Part shown: one piece after another, positions 38,887-46,930 of the stretch
How positions within the stretch are numbered: position 1 is the first letter of the stretch
Layout of the letters: each line of letters opens with the position of its first letter
Assembly: GCF_002858715.1 (NCBI RefSeq)
Contig: NZ_PJZH01000002.1
Coordinates: 62,001 to 126,000, forward strand
Origin: Chimaeribacter coloradensis
GTDB taxonomy: Bacteria; Pseudomonadota; Gammaproteobacteria; Enterobacterales; Enterobacteriaceae
Length of the DNA stretch: 64,000 bases
Direction of reading: 5' to 3'
Translations under genes and position numbers: made by a program
The notes under the pieces: generated by a model
What the model saw: the letters and a program-made list of their open reading frames with translations, nothing else
The model's database searches: none
Told to the model about the DNA's origin: nothing

Positions 38887-39813
38887 TTACTCCGGCAGCC
38901 CGCCCTCATACAGCAGCTGCTCAATCACCTGCTGGGCGTAAAGTGCCTGATCGCCCGAGGTTTCCGGCGCGGTCTGGTTACTGACGCACTCAATGAAGTG
39001 CCGCACCGCGCCGTCAAACCCGCGCTGCACCAGCACGCTCTGCCAGCCCGGCACCGGCCGTTCAGTCAACAGGCCGCCCTGCTCCTGCACCCAGTGGCGC
39101 ATCTCATCGAGCTGGTAGACCGCGCCGTCACAGATCGCCTGCACCCGTTCGCGCTGGCTGCCGGCCCGGCGGTGCATACTGGTGGTGACCAGGGTGTCGC
39201 CGCAGAGGAAGTGGTGTTCCGCATAAAGCATCTGCCCCTGCGGGTTACAGCGCAGGCTGCCGCCCTCCAGCGTGGCATCACAGCCGGTGAGCCAGAGCGC
39301 AGTGTCGATCACATGCAAGTAGTCATCCAGCAGCGTGAAGCGCGCATCGTGCGGGCCGACGCTGTCACTGCGGTGTTTGTCCATGCGGATCGAGGTGGGC
39401 TGCTGCATCTCGCTGCGTAACTGCCGGTAGAGCGGCGAGAAGCGGCGGTTGAAGCCGACCATCAGCGCCTTGCCGTTGTCCCGGGCGATCTCCACCAGAT
39501 GCTCCGCCTGCTCCAGCGTTTCCGCCAGCGGCTTATCCACGTAGACATGCACCCCGCGGTTCAGCAGGTCGCTCACCACATGGAAATGGCTGGCGGTGCT
39601 GCTGTGCACAAATACCGCGTCACACTGCGCGGCCAGTTCATCGAGCCGCGTGAAAAGCGGCATCCGGTAGGCGTCACAGATGCCCTGCGCCTTTTGCTGG
39701 TTGGGCGAAAACCCACCCACCAGCGCCCAGCCCCCGGCGTTGCCCAGCACCGGCAAATACGCTTTCTGGGCGATGTCGCCCAGCCCTACCACACCCACAC
39801 GCACGCTTGTCAT
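38887..39813 (-). CDS. mviM: Gfo/Idh/MocA-family oxidoreductase MviM
   Basis: 308 residues, ATG at 39813 with CGGAG upstream. Rossmann motif VGVVGLGDIAQKAYLP, and the EKP-type motif present as YVDKPLAET (Asp instead of Glu), typical of MviM. C-terminal alpha/beta domain with the DYLHVIDTALWL block. Predicted NAD(P)-dependent sugar-type dehydrogenase; no confirmed substrate. Conserved next to murJ. Confidence 0.93.
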   Translation of the reverse strand: MTSVRVGVVGLGDIAQKAYLPVLGNAGGWALVGGFSPNQQKAQGICDAYRMPLFTRLDELAAQCDAVFVHSSTASHFHVVSDLLNRGVHVYVDKPLAETLEQAEHLVEIARDNGKALMVGFNRRFSPLYRQLRSEMQQPTSIRMDKHRSDSVGPHDARFTLLDDYLHVIDTALWLTGCDATLEGGSLRCNPQGQMLYAEHHFLCGDTLVTTSMHRRAGSQRERVQAICDGAVYQLDEMRHWVQEQGGLLTERPVPGWQSVLVQRGFDGAVRHFIECVSNQTAPETSGDQALYAQQVIEQLLYEGGLPE

Positions 39814-39824
39814 GGTCTGCTCCG

Positions 39825-40475
39825 TTAGTCGCCCAGCCGGGCCAACAGGATTTCAAGGCGTTGTTGTAATTCAGCCACCTGGGTTTCCAGCCCGGCGACG
39901 CGGGCCTCCAGCGGGCCATGCTCAACACTTTCGGCCACGTCCGTGGCCGCCGGGTCAGCGGGCGCATCCACCGCACCACTGAACAGGTGCATATAGCGCT
40001 GCTCACGCTTGCCCGGCTCGCGCGCCAGGCGCACCACAAAGGGGCCGTCTTCACGCGTCTCCAGCCCGCTGAGCACCTGCTCGGTTTCGCTGACGTCACT
40101 GAACTCATAGAGCCGGGCGGCGCGGGTGCGCAACTCGCCGGCGGTCTGCGGCCCGCGCAGCAGTAAGGTGGTCACCAGCGCCACCTCCGGCGGGGAAAAT
40201 TTCAGGTTCCCGAATTCAGAATTGCAAAACCGGTGTTCATACTTCAGGGTGCGGCTGCCGCTGACGCTGCGGATCAGGTGCTTTTTCACCAGCAGGTCCA
40301 GCGCCTGCTGCACGGCGCTTTCACTCAGCTCCAGCACCGGGTCACGGTTGGTTTTCTGGTTGCAGGCAGTGGCCAGGCCATTTAATGACAGCGGGTACTG
40401 CTCCGGCGTGGTGACCTGCTTCTCCATCAGGCAGCCGATCACCCGCGCCTCTTCAACACTCAACGGATGTTTCAT
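39825..40475 (-). CDS. yceH: DUF480 family protein YceH
   Basis: 216 residues with AAAGGA upstream. Tandem winged-helix DUF480 fold: [26 protein letters not shown] near the start (given in part) and [18 protein letters not shown]. The last 30 residues, [19 protein letters not shown], form a coiled coil. DNA binding is implied by the fold; function unknown. 11 bases upstream of mviM, likely co-transcribed with mviM and murJ. Confidence 0.93.
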   Translation of the reverse strand: MKHPLSVEEARVIGCLMEKQVTTPEQYPLSLNGLATACNQKTNRDPVLELSESAVQQALDLLVKKHLIRSVSGSRTLKYEHRFCNSEFGNLKFSPPEVALVTTLLLRGPQTAGELRTRAARLYEFSDVSETEQVLSGLETREDGPFVVRLAREPGKREQRYMHLFSGAVDAPADPAATDVAESVEHGPLEARVAGLETQVAELQQRLEILLARLGD

Positions 40476-40484
40476 CGTTTTCCT

Positions 40485-41069
40485 TTAACGTGGCGGCACC
40501 CAGTCATGCCAGGTCAGCGCCGTCAAAATATGGTCCTGCCACTTGCCGTTAATCAGCAGGTAGTCTTTGGCATAGCCTTCGCGTTCAAACCCCAGCCGCG
40601 CCAGCAGATCGCCGCTGCGCTGGTTGTGGGGCATATAGTTCGCCATGATGCGGTGCATCCGCTGCTGGCGCTGCATATAGCGGATGGCCGACTGTAACGC
40701 CTCAAACATCAGCCCCTGCCCCTGCCACTTCTCCCCCAGCGAATAGCCGAGGAAGCAGGCGTGGAAAGAGCCGCGCAGCACATTGCTGAAGTTGGCGACC
40801 CCCACAATTTCCCGTTCGTCCGGGTCGAGCAGGATAAAGTAGTAGGCGTTGCCCTGTTTTTGCAGGTCGGCAATCAGCCCCAGCCGCGCCTGCCAGCCCG
40901 AGGGGTGGCAGTGGGTTTCATCCCTGACCGGCTCCCAGGGCCTGAGAAATGCCCGGTTTTCGGCGTAATACTCCGCCAGCCGGTGGGCATCCCGCTCATG
41001 AACCAGCCTGACGACCAGCCGGTCAGTGGTCAGGCGTACCTTTGGTGATGCCGAGCGATAGCCAAACAT
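40485..41069 (-). CDS. rimJ: Ribosomal protein S5 N-terminal alanine acetyltransferase RimJ
   Basis: 194 residues, ATG at 41069 with GGAGGG upstream. GNAT fold: [20 protein letters not shown] start, [18 protein letters not shown] is the acetyl-CoA loop, [23 protein letters not shown] the final core. Acetylates the N-terminus of S5 in E. coli. First gene of the leftward rimJ-yceH-mviM-murJ group. Confidence 0.95.
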   Translation of the reverse strand: MFGYRSASPKVRLTTDRLVVRLVHERDAHRLAEYYAENRAFLRPWEPVRDETHCHPSGWQARLGLIADLQKQGNAYYFILLDPDEREIVGVANFSNVLRGSFHACFLGYSLGEKWQGQGLMFEALQSAIRYMQRQQRMHRIMANYMPHNQRSGDLLARLGFEREGYAKDYLLINGKWQDHILTALTWHDWVPPR

Positions 41070-41377
41070 CCATTCCCTCCGCTCTCTGGACAGGTCGATA
41101 AATCATCTTTATGGCGCTGCCGCCGGGGCCACCTGCCGGGATTGCCGGCGCTTATCACCGAGCATAGACCACCCCACGGCGGCGCGCTGACAGGCAGCGC
41201 CGGGACGCGGCACCGCTCATGAAATTTACCCGCATTTTTACCGTTCGTTAACCGCCTGACGATAAAAAAATATTATCTATCCGCCACCTGTCTAACCTCC
41301 GCGTTCCGGTTCAGAATAGAGACCCGCTTTTCTCTTCCGCCCTGCGGCCTGCCGGGCGCGGTTTAACAGGATGTGTC
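41070..41377. promoter_or_regulatory. Divergent promoter region of rimJ and mdtH
   Basis: 308 bases without a gene. An AT-rich patch at 41261-41280 (GATAAAAAAATATTATC) is the only obvious promoter-like element; no operator is recognised. Confidence 0.35.
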
Positions 41378-42583
41378 ATGTCACTGGTTTCACAGGCAAG
41401 GAGCTTGGGCAAATATTTCCTGCTGATGGATAATTTGCTGGTGGTGCTCGGTTTTTTCGTGGTGTTCCCGCTTATCTCTATCCGGTTCGTCGATCAGCTC
41501 GGCTGGGCCGCGCTGGCGGTGGGCATTGCGCTGGGGCTGCGGCAGTTCGTCCAGCAGGGTCTGGGGATCTTCGGCGGCGCGATTGCTGACCGCTTTGGTG
41601 CCAAGCCGATGATTGTGCTCGGGATGCTGATGCGCGCCGCCGGGTTTGCCGCGATGGCGGAAGCCGCCGAGCCGTGGCAGCTCTGGCTGGCCTGCGTGCT
41701 CTCGGCCCTGGGCGGCACACTGTTTGACCCGCCACGTACCGCGCTGGTGATCAAGCTGACCCGCCCGCATGAGCGCAGCCGCTTCTACTCGTTGCTGATG
41801 ATGCAGGACAGCGCCGGGGCGGTGGTGGGCGCGCTGCTCGGCAGCTGGCTGTTGCAGTACGATTTCCGGCTGGTCTGCTGGGTGGGCGCGGTGATTTTTA
41901 TGCTGGCCGCTGCCTGGAACGCCTGGCTGTTGCCCGCCTACCGCATCTCCACCGTACGCGCGCCAATGCGTGACGGGCTGGCGCGGGTGATGCGCGACCG
42001 CCGCTTCGTGACCTATGTGCTGACGCTGACCGGTTACTACATGCTGGCGGTGCAGGTGATGCTGATGCTGCCGATCATGGTCAATGTGCTGGCCGGCACC
42101 CCGGCGGCGGTGAAATGGATGTACGCGATCGAGGCCTGCCTCTCCCTGACGCTGCTCTACCCGGTGGCGCGCTGGAGTGAAAAACGGTTCCGGCTGGAGC
42201 AGCGGCTGATGGCCGGGCTGTTGCTGATGACGCTCAGCCTGCTGCCGGTAGGCATCATCCACAGCCTGCCGGGGCTGTTTGCGCTGATCTGCCTGTTTTA
42301 CTTCGGTTCGATTATCGCAGAACCGGCGCGGGAGACGCTGGGGGCATCGCTGGCCGACGCCCGTGCGCGCGGCAGTTACATGGGCTTCAGCCGCCTGGGC
42401 CTTGCCCTCGGCGGGGCGCTCGGTTACACCGGCGGCGGCTGGATGTATGACACCGGCCAGGCATCCGGCCTGCCGGCACTGCCCTGGCTGCTGCTGGGGG
42501 GTGTGGGGGCGGTAACCTTACTGGCACTCTACTGGCAATTTAACCAGCGCCGCATTGAGCCGGCGATGCTCAGCGGTAACTAG
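41378..42583 (+). CDS. mdtH: MFS multidrug transporter MdtH
   Basis: 401 residues (E. coli 402), ATG at 41378 behind AGGA. About 12 helices; MFS motif A appears as [17 protein letters not shown]. Start [31 protein letters not shown] (shown in part) is typical of MdtH. In E. coli overexpression gives quinolone resistance; natural substrate unknown. Divergent from rimJ, as in E. coli. Confidence 0.95.
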   Translation: MSLVSQARSLGKYFLLMDNLLVVLGFFVVFPLISIRFVDQLGWAALAVGIALGLRQFVQQGLGIFGGAIADRFGAKPMIVLGMLMRAAGFAAMAEAAEPWQLWLACVLSALGGTLFDPPRTALVIKLTRPHERSRFYSLLMMQDSAGAVVGALLGSWLLQYDFRLVCWVGAVIFMLAAAWNAWLLPAYRISTVRAPMRDGLARVMRDRRFVTYVLTLTGYYMLAVQVMLMLPIMVNVLAGTPAAVKWMYAIEACLSLTLLYPVARWSEKRFRLEQRLMAGLLLMTLSLLPVGIIHSLPGLFALICLFYFGSIIAEPARETLGASLADARARGSYMGFSRLGLALGGALGYTGGGWMYDTGQASGLPALPWLLLGGVGAVTLLALYWQFNQRRIEPAMLSGN

Positions 42584-42746
42584 CTGATTTACAATGACGC
42601 TTTTTCATCCCCTCTGCCCGGCATCTGCCGGGCGGTTTGATCTCCGGGCATTCCTTACCCATACTTTCTTTTCGCACATGCGGGCGTGCCCCCGGCCGGG
42701 TTCCGGCCGCCGGCCCGTGATGGCAAACCTGAAGGAGTATGAAAAT

Positions 42747-43394
42747 ATGAAACTCTATGTCTATGAACATTGTCCTTTTTGCGTGAAAGCACGCATGATT
42801 TTCGGCCTGAAAAATGTGCCGGTAGAGATCAGTGTTCTGGCCAATGATGATGAGCAGAAGCCGATCTCGATGGTCGGCAAAAAAATGGTGCCGATTCTGC
42901 AGACTGAAACAGGCGGTTTCATGCCGGAGAGCATGGACATTGTGCACTATATCGATAAAAAGTATGGCGAGCCGCTGATCACCGGCAGCACCAACCCGGC
43001 GATTGCCGCCTGGCTGCGCCACGTCAATGAGTACACCTCCCGCCTGCTGCTGCCGCGTTTTGCCCGCGCCAATTTTGAAGAGTTCGCCACCCCGGAAGCG
43101 CGCCGCTACTTCGTGAACAAAAAAGAGGCCACCCTCGGCAGCTTTGAAGAGCACCTGCAGCACTCCCCCGGCCTGATCAAGAAGATCACCCAGGATCTGC
43201 ACGATCTGGACAAGCTGATCGTGGAGCCGAATGCCGTCAACGGCGAGCTGTCAGAGGATGATTTCAGCCTCTTCCCGCTGCTGCGTTCGCTGACTATCGT
43301 CAACGGTATCACTTTCCCGACCCGCGTCGCGGAGTACCGTGACAACATGGCGAAACAGACCCAGGTTAACCTGCTGAGCAGCGTCGCCCAGTGA
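42747..43394 (+). CDS. grxB: Glutaredoxin 2
   Basis: 215 residues from the ATG at 42747 with AAGGAG upstream; an open frame from 42594 is not coding. GST-like atypical glutaredoxin with active site C9-P-F-C12 in YEHCPFC (E. coli CPYC), VPILQTETGGFMPESMDIV as the glutathione-binding part, and an all-helical C-terminal domain. Cytoplasmic disulfide reduction with glutathione. 163 bases after mdtH, same order as in E. coli. Confidence 0.96.
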   Translation: MKLYVYEHCPFCVKARMIFGLKNVPVEISVLANDDEQKPISMVGKKMVPILQTETGGFMPESMDIVHYIDKKYGEPLITGSTNPAIAAWLRHVNEYTSRLLLPRFARANFEEFATPEARRYFVNKKEATLGSFEEHLQHSPGLIKKITQDLHDLDKLIVEPNAVNGELSEDDFSLFPLLRSLTIVNGITFPTRVAEYRDNMAKQTQVNLLSSVAQ

Positions 43395-43538
43395 TCCTGC
43401 CGCCGCCGGGCTGACCGGCGGCACTTGCCCCCCTTCCAGCCGCCGCGCCAGGGAACTCCTGCCTTATTCTGCCGTCAAAGAGGGCGCCTGCTTGCCGGCC
43501 CGGCAAGGGGGGAGATTTTTTGGCTCACGAGGAAAAAG

Positions 43539-44102
43539 ATGAGAACGCGTTTTTTAGGGGCTGCGGCCCTGATTTTTGCCGGTCTGCTTACCGGCTGTAA
43601 CCAACTGACGCAGTACACGCTCAGTGAACAGGACGTCAACCAGTACCTGCAAAAACATAATCAGTTTGAGAAACAGATCGGTGTGCCGGGGCTGGTGGAA
43701 GCGCGCATTGTGCTGACGAAGCTCAACAGCGAGATCGGCCGCAGCCAGCCGGACCGCGTGACGCTCAAAGGCCATGCGGCGATCAGCATCACCTCCCTGC
43801 TCGGCCCGCAACAGGCGGAGATGGACCTGACCATGGAAGCCCGGCCGGAATTCGACAACGAGAAAAAAGCAGTCTATCTCAGGGACCTGCAGCTTACCGG
43901 CTCCGAGGTGCAGCCGCCTAAAATGCAGGGGGTGATGAACACGCTCGATCCCTACCTGAACCAGGCGCTGAAAAGCTACTTTGACCAGCGCCCGGCCTAT
44001 GTGCTGAGCGCTGACCGCAGCAAAGGCGAAGCGCTGGCGATGCGTCTGGCCAAAGGCCTGGAAGTGAAACCGGGTGAACTGGTGATCCCCTTTACCCAGT
44101 AG
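43539..44102 (+). CDS. yceB: DUF1439 lipoprotein YceB
   Basis: 187 residues from the ATG at 43539 behind GAGG (E. coli 186). Lipobox LLTGC with Cys 20. DUF1439 body, with TQYTLSEQDVNQYLQKHN and PYLNQALKSYFDQRPAYVL. Probable outer or inner membrane lipoprotein facing the periplasm, structurally a lipid-binding-like fold in this family; function unknown. Follows grxB; ends at a strong terminator. Confidence 0.93.
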   Translation: MRTRFLGAAALIFAGLLTGCNQLTQYTLSEQDVNQYLQKHNQFEKQIGVPGLVEARIVLTKLNSEIGRSQPDRVTLKGHAAISITSLLGPQQAEMDLTMEARPEFDNEKKAVYLRDLQLTGSEVQPPKMQGVMNTLDPYLNQALKSYFDQRPAYVLSADRSKGEALAMRLAKGLEVKPGELVIPFTQ

Positions 44103-44131
44103 CCCAGAGTCCGGCAATAAAATCCGGCAAT

Positions 44132-44160
44132 AAAAAACGCGCCCTGACGGCGCGTTTTTT
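44132..44160. terminator. Bidirectional terminator between yceB and ycdY
   Basis: CGCGCC-CTGAC-GGCGCG stem with six A before and six T after. Confidence 0.92.
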
Positions 44161-44197
44161 ATTGGTCACTGCTCCGGGTTAATACGTACGGCCCGTT

Positions 44198-44776
44198 TTA
44201 CGCATCGTCGGCTTCGTCATCGTCACCGGCTTCTGCTTCTGCCAGTTCATCACGCATTGCCTGAATCGCCTCCCGGCTCAGCAGCGCCAGCGTGCGGTAG
44301 AACGGGGTTTGCGCGTGCGCCTCGACTTTCCCCAGGAAACGCCCGCACCACGGCATCAGGAAATCATCAAACAGCGCGATCTGCGCCTGCACTTCATCCT
44401 CCTGCGACTGATCTTCCAGCCATGACGCCGCCAGCAACAGCGCGCCGATGTGGTCGGTGGGGGCATCGCTCAGCGGCATCCCGCGCTGTTGCAGGAACGG
44501 GCGCACAGCGGCATCGGTGATGGCGGCGTCATAGTCATGGGCATAGGCGGACACCGCCGCGTCACTGCCGAACAGTGCCTGATAGTCTGCCGTGACGGCC
44601 GGAAGATCGGCGACGCTCTGCTGCCAACGGGCCAGCAGCTCCTCCTGCTCCAGCGGCCAGTGCTGGGCCAGCTTACCGTCGCGGATCAGCGTCAGCAGCG
44701 GCGCGACCAGCGGATCCTGCGGCGAGCGGTTAAACAGCGTACCCAGTACGCGGCAGACAATTGAAAACTCATTCAT
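44198..44776 (-). CDS. ycdY: TorD-family chaperone YcdY
   Basis: 192 residues. All-helical TorD/DmsD family; MNEFSIVCRVLGTLFNRSPQDPL and PTDHIGALLLAASWLEDQS match E. coli YcdY (184 aa). In E. coli YcdY is the chaperone for the zinc phosphatase YcdX and affects swarming. Here ycdX is not adjacent: three short unrelated genes lie between ycdY and ghrA. The C-terminus is an acidic tail (GDDDEADDA) longer than in E. coli. Confidence 0.92.
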   Translation of the reverse strand: MNEFSIVCRVLGTLFNRSPQDPLVAPLLTLIRDGKLAQHWPLEQEELLARWQQSVADLPAVTADYQALFGSDAAVSAYAHDYDAAITDAAVRPFLQQRGMPLSDAPTDHIGALLLAASWLEDQSQEDEVQAQIALFDDFLMPWCGRFLGKVEAHAQTPFYRTLALLSREAIQAMRDELAEAEAGDDDEADDA

Positions 44777-44902
44777 CGGGTGTTACCTGTAAAGCGAAAA
44801 ATTGGCGAGACGATGTCACAGATCCGCGCGTTCTGCAATCGCCGGGCGTCCCTCCCTGATTCTCTTTTTCTCGTCTGCGCCCTGTACGCCCGGGCGATAT
44901 TT

Positions 44903-44917
44903 GTTAAAGTATTTAAC
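44903..44917. promoter_or_regulatory. Palindrome upstream of a small membrane protein gene
   Basis: GTTAAAGTATTTAAC is a perfect 15-base inverted repeat 45 bases before the start of the next gene, in an AT-rich promoter-like patch. Regulator unknown. Confidence 0.35.
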
Positions 44918-44961
44918 ATCATTGATAATGTTTTACCCTGCCCCGGCGGAAAGGAGTCCAG

Positions 44962-45120
44962 ATGTCCACCTTTACGATTATCGCGATCCCCAACCTGATT
45001 TTTGCGGTTGTTATGTTGATCCTGGCCGCGACGAAGAAGCAGACAACCTTTTACATCGTCGGCGGGGTCTTTATGATATCCGCGCTGGTCAATGGTGTTA
45101 TTGGGGTAAGCCTGCACTGA
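44962..45120 (+). CDS. Small two-helix membrane protein (52 aa)
   Basis: Short gene with a near-perfect ribosome site (AAGGAG seven bases before the ATG). The peptide begins MSTFTIIAIPNLIFAVVMLI and has a second hydrophobic segment IVGGVFMISALVNGVIGV, joined by a basic loop AATKKQTTF, so it should be a hairpin in the inner membrane. I do not recognise the family. The strong ribosome site, clean start and membrane pattern make a real gene likely. It sits where E. coli has ycdX. Confidence 0.72.
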   Translation: MSTFTIIAIPNLIFAVVMLILAATKKQTTFYIVGGVFMISALVNGVIGVSLH

Positions 45121-45164
45121 CAGGCGGAATAAGCAGAAGAAGTGTGTCTTCTTACTCATGCCGT

Positions 45165-45386
45165 TCAGAGGCTTTCGAAATAGAGGAACGCTGTGAGTAA
45201 CGCCTTTTCATCAGAAGGAGCAACCAGATTGATGCCTGTCTCTTTCTCAACCCTTTCCAGTAACGCTTCCCGGTTAGTGCCCAGCCTGTTTGCCACATGG
45301 TTCAGGCAGCTTCGGGCATGAGATGCACGATGAGGAAGCGGCAAGGTCTGGTCTAATACTTTTTTGCGTGAAGAAGCGTGAGACAT
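45165..45386 (-). CDS. Hypothetical protein (73 aa)
   Basis: Start ATG at 45386 with AAAGGG seven bases upstream. Basic N-terminus with many Arg/His (SRKKVL, PHRASHARS), then a helical part with GTNREALLERVEKETGINL. No transmembrane segment, Cys pair or known motif. Base composition is poorer in GC than the flanking ycdY and ghrA. Divergent from the next gene with 85 bases between. Unrecognised; the pair may be transferred DNA. Confidence 0.6.
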   Translation of the reverse strand: MSHASSRKKVLDQTLPLPHRASHARSCLNHVANRLGTNREALLERVEKETGINLVAPSDEKALLTAFLYFESL

Positions 45387-45471
45387 ATTTACCCTTTGAA
45401 TCTCAAGCCCGTTCCCGGCGTGCCGATAACAGACAGGACGTTTTTAAAAAAGCACACTGCAAGGAGCCGGA

Positions 45472-45753
45472 ATGCAGTCAGAAGCACCGTGGGATGGCGA
45501 GGTACGCGCTTTACCTAAAGTTTATATTGGCACTGTCCTGGGGATGATAGATAAAAAAGAGATGAAAGGAGTGCGGTTCGGGTTAACGGGCAAAGGCGTC
45601 CACCCTAATTACCAGCTTGTTTATCTCGATGACACCACCCAGGCGATGAACGGGCAAAACCATAAAAAATTCCGGGCGCTGAAAGAGTTTGAAGAAGGCA
45701 ATATCTCCCGGATCTATACCAAAGATGAGCTGTCAGCCATTTTTTGGGGTTAA
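45472..45753 (+). CDS. Hypothetical protein (93 aa)
   Basis: ATG at 45472 with AAGGAG eight bases upstream. A soluble, mixed alpha/beta-looking protein with VYIGTVLGMIDKKEMKGVRF, YQLVYLDDTTQAMNG and a Lys/Glu-rich C-terminal half. No known motif. Composition is AT-richer than the neighbours. It is divergent from the 73-residue gene and has its own terminator, so it looks like a self-contained unit. Function unknown. Confidence 0.7.
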   Translation: MQSEAPWDGEVRALPKVYIGTVLGMIDKKEMKGVRFGLTGKGVHPNYQLVYLDDTTQAMNGQNHKKFRALKEFEEGNISRIYTKDELSAIFWG

Positions 45754-45771
45754 CCTTATCAAGCTGCTCAG

Positions 45772-45794
45772 AACCGCCCAACCGGGCGGTTTTT
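45772..45794 (+). terminator. Terminator of the 93-residue gene
   Basis: AACCGCCC-AACC-GGGCGGTT hairpin running into TTTTT, 19 bases after the stop. Confidence 0.88.
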
Positions 45795-45885
45795 CATTTG
45801 CGCGATCGTTATCCGTTAAAACCGGAACTTAACGCGTGAAGTCACTGTTGCAGTGGCACCGCTCTGCAACAAAATCCACTCACCA

Positions 45886-46827
45886 TCAATAACCGCGTTC
45901 CCGGTCTACCTGGCCGCTGGGCGTGCCGCCCTGCTCGATGGCGCGGATATTGGCGGCGATCTGGTCCATCGCCTGCGACGGCAAGGTCACGGCGGCGATG
46001 TGCGGCGTCACCGTGACGCGCGGGTGTGACCAGAACGGGTGCATTCTGGCCAGCGGCTCATCGGCGAACACATCCAGCGCGGCAGCGGCGACCTGCCCCT
46101 GCTCCAGCGCGGTGAGCAGATCGCCCTCTTTCAGGTGCGCGCCGCGTGCGGCGTTGATCAGGTACGCCTGCGAGGCGAGCTGTTTCATCAGCGCCAGATC
46201 CAGAATGCCCACCGTCTCCGGCGTGTTCGGCAGCAGGTTTACCAGCAGCCGGGTCTCGTGCAGGAACGCAGGCAGGTTCTCACGGCCATGGAAACTCTCT
46301 ACGCCCGCGATCTGTTTCGGGCTGCGGCTCCAGCAGCGCACCGTAAACCCAAGTGCCACCAGCGCCTGCGCTACCTGTTGCCCCAGCACCCCGGCACCCA
46401 TAATGCCGATGGTGAAGCGCTCCTGCCGGTGCGGCTTCAGCGGCTGCCACTGTTTCTGCTGCTGCTGGAGCTGGTACTCGTCCATGCGGCGGAAAAAGCG
46501 CAGCACGTAAGCCAGCACATACTCCCGCATCTGCTGCGCCATGCCGGTATCCTCCAGCCGCAGCAGCGGCACGCCCGCCGGGAGTGTGCCCGGTGCCTGC
46601 CGCTCCTGCGCCAGAATCGCATCCACGCCCGCGCCCAGGGCAAATATCCCCTTCAGCCCGCTGCGGTTTGCCAGCATCTCACGCGGCGGCTGCCACACCA
46701 GCGCATAGTCGGCCGGGGCGTCGTCCCCCGGTTGCCAGACGCGCACCTGCGCCTGCGGCAGGCGTTGCGCCAGCCCGTTTACCCAGCTCTCGGGGTTAAA
46801 AGTCGGATGATAAAAAAGGATGTTCAT
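45886..46827 (-). CDS. ghrA: Glyoxylate/hydroxypyruvate reductase A
   Basis: 313 residues (E. coli 312), ATG at 46827 with AGGAG upstream. D-2-hydroxyacid dehydrogenase family: ILFYHPTF start, FALGAGVD, the NAD(P) loop IMGAGVLGQQVAQAL, NLLPNTPETVGI, NAARGAHL and the catalytic His in VTPHIAAVT, ending GQVDRERGY. Reduces glyoxylate and hydroxypyruvate with NADPH. In E. coli it is followed by ycdX-ycdY; here ycdX is missing. Confidence 0.95.
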   Translation of the reverse strand: MNILFYHPTFNPESWVNGLAQRLPQAQVRVWQPGDDAPADYALVWQPPREMLANRSGLKGIFALGAGVDAILAQERQAPGTLPAGVPLLRLEDTGMAQQMREYVLAYVLRFFRRMDEYQLQQQQKQWQPLKPHRQERFTIGIMGAGVLGQQVAQALVALGFTVRCWSRSPKQIAGVESFHGRENLPAFLHETRLLVNLLPNTPETVGILDLALMKQLASQAYLINAARGAHLKEGDLLTALEQGQVAAAALDVFADEPLARMHPFWSHPRVTVTPHIAAVTLPSQAMDQIAANIRAIEQGGTPSGQVDRERGY

Positions 46828-46930
46828 ACTTGGGTCTCCTGATGTTATTCCATGTCCGTGGGTGCGCGCCGGGCAACGCGATGTGTCGCGGTGCCGCGCA
46901 AAACCGCCCCGCCAGGTGGCGGGACGGCCG

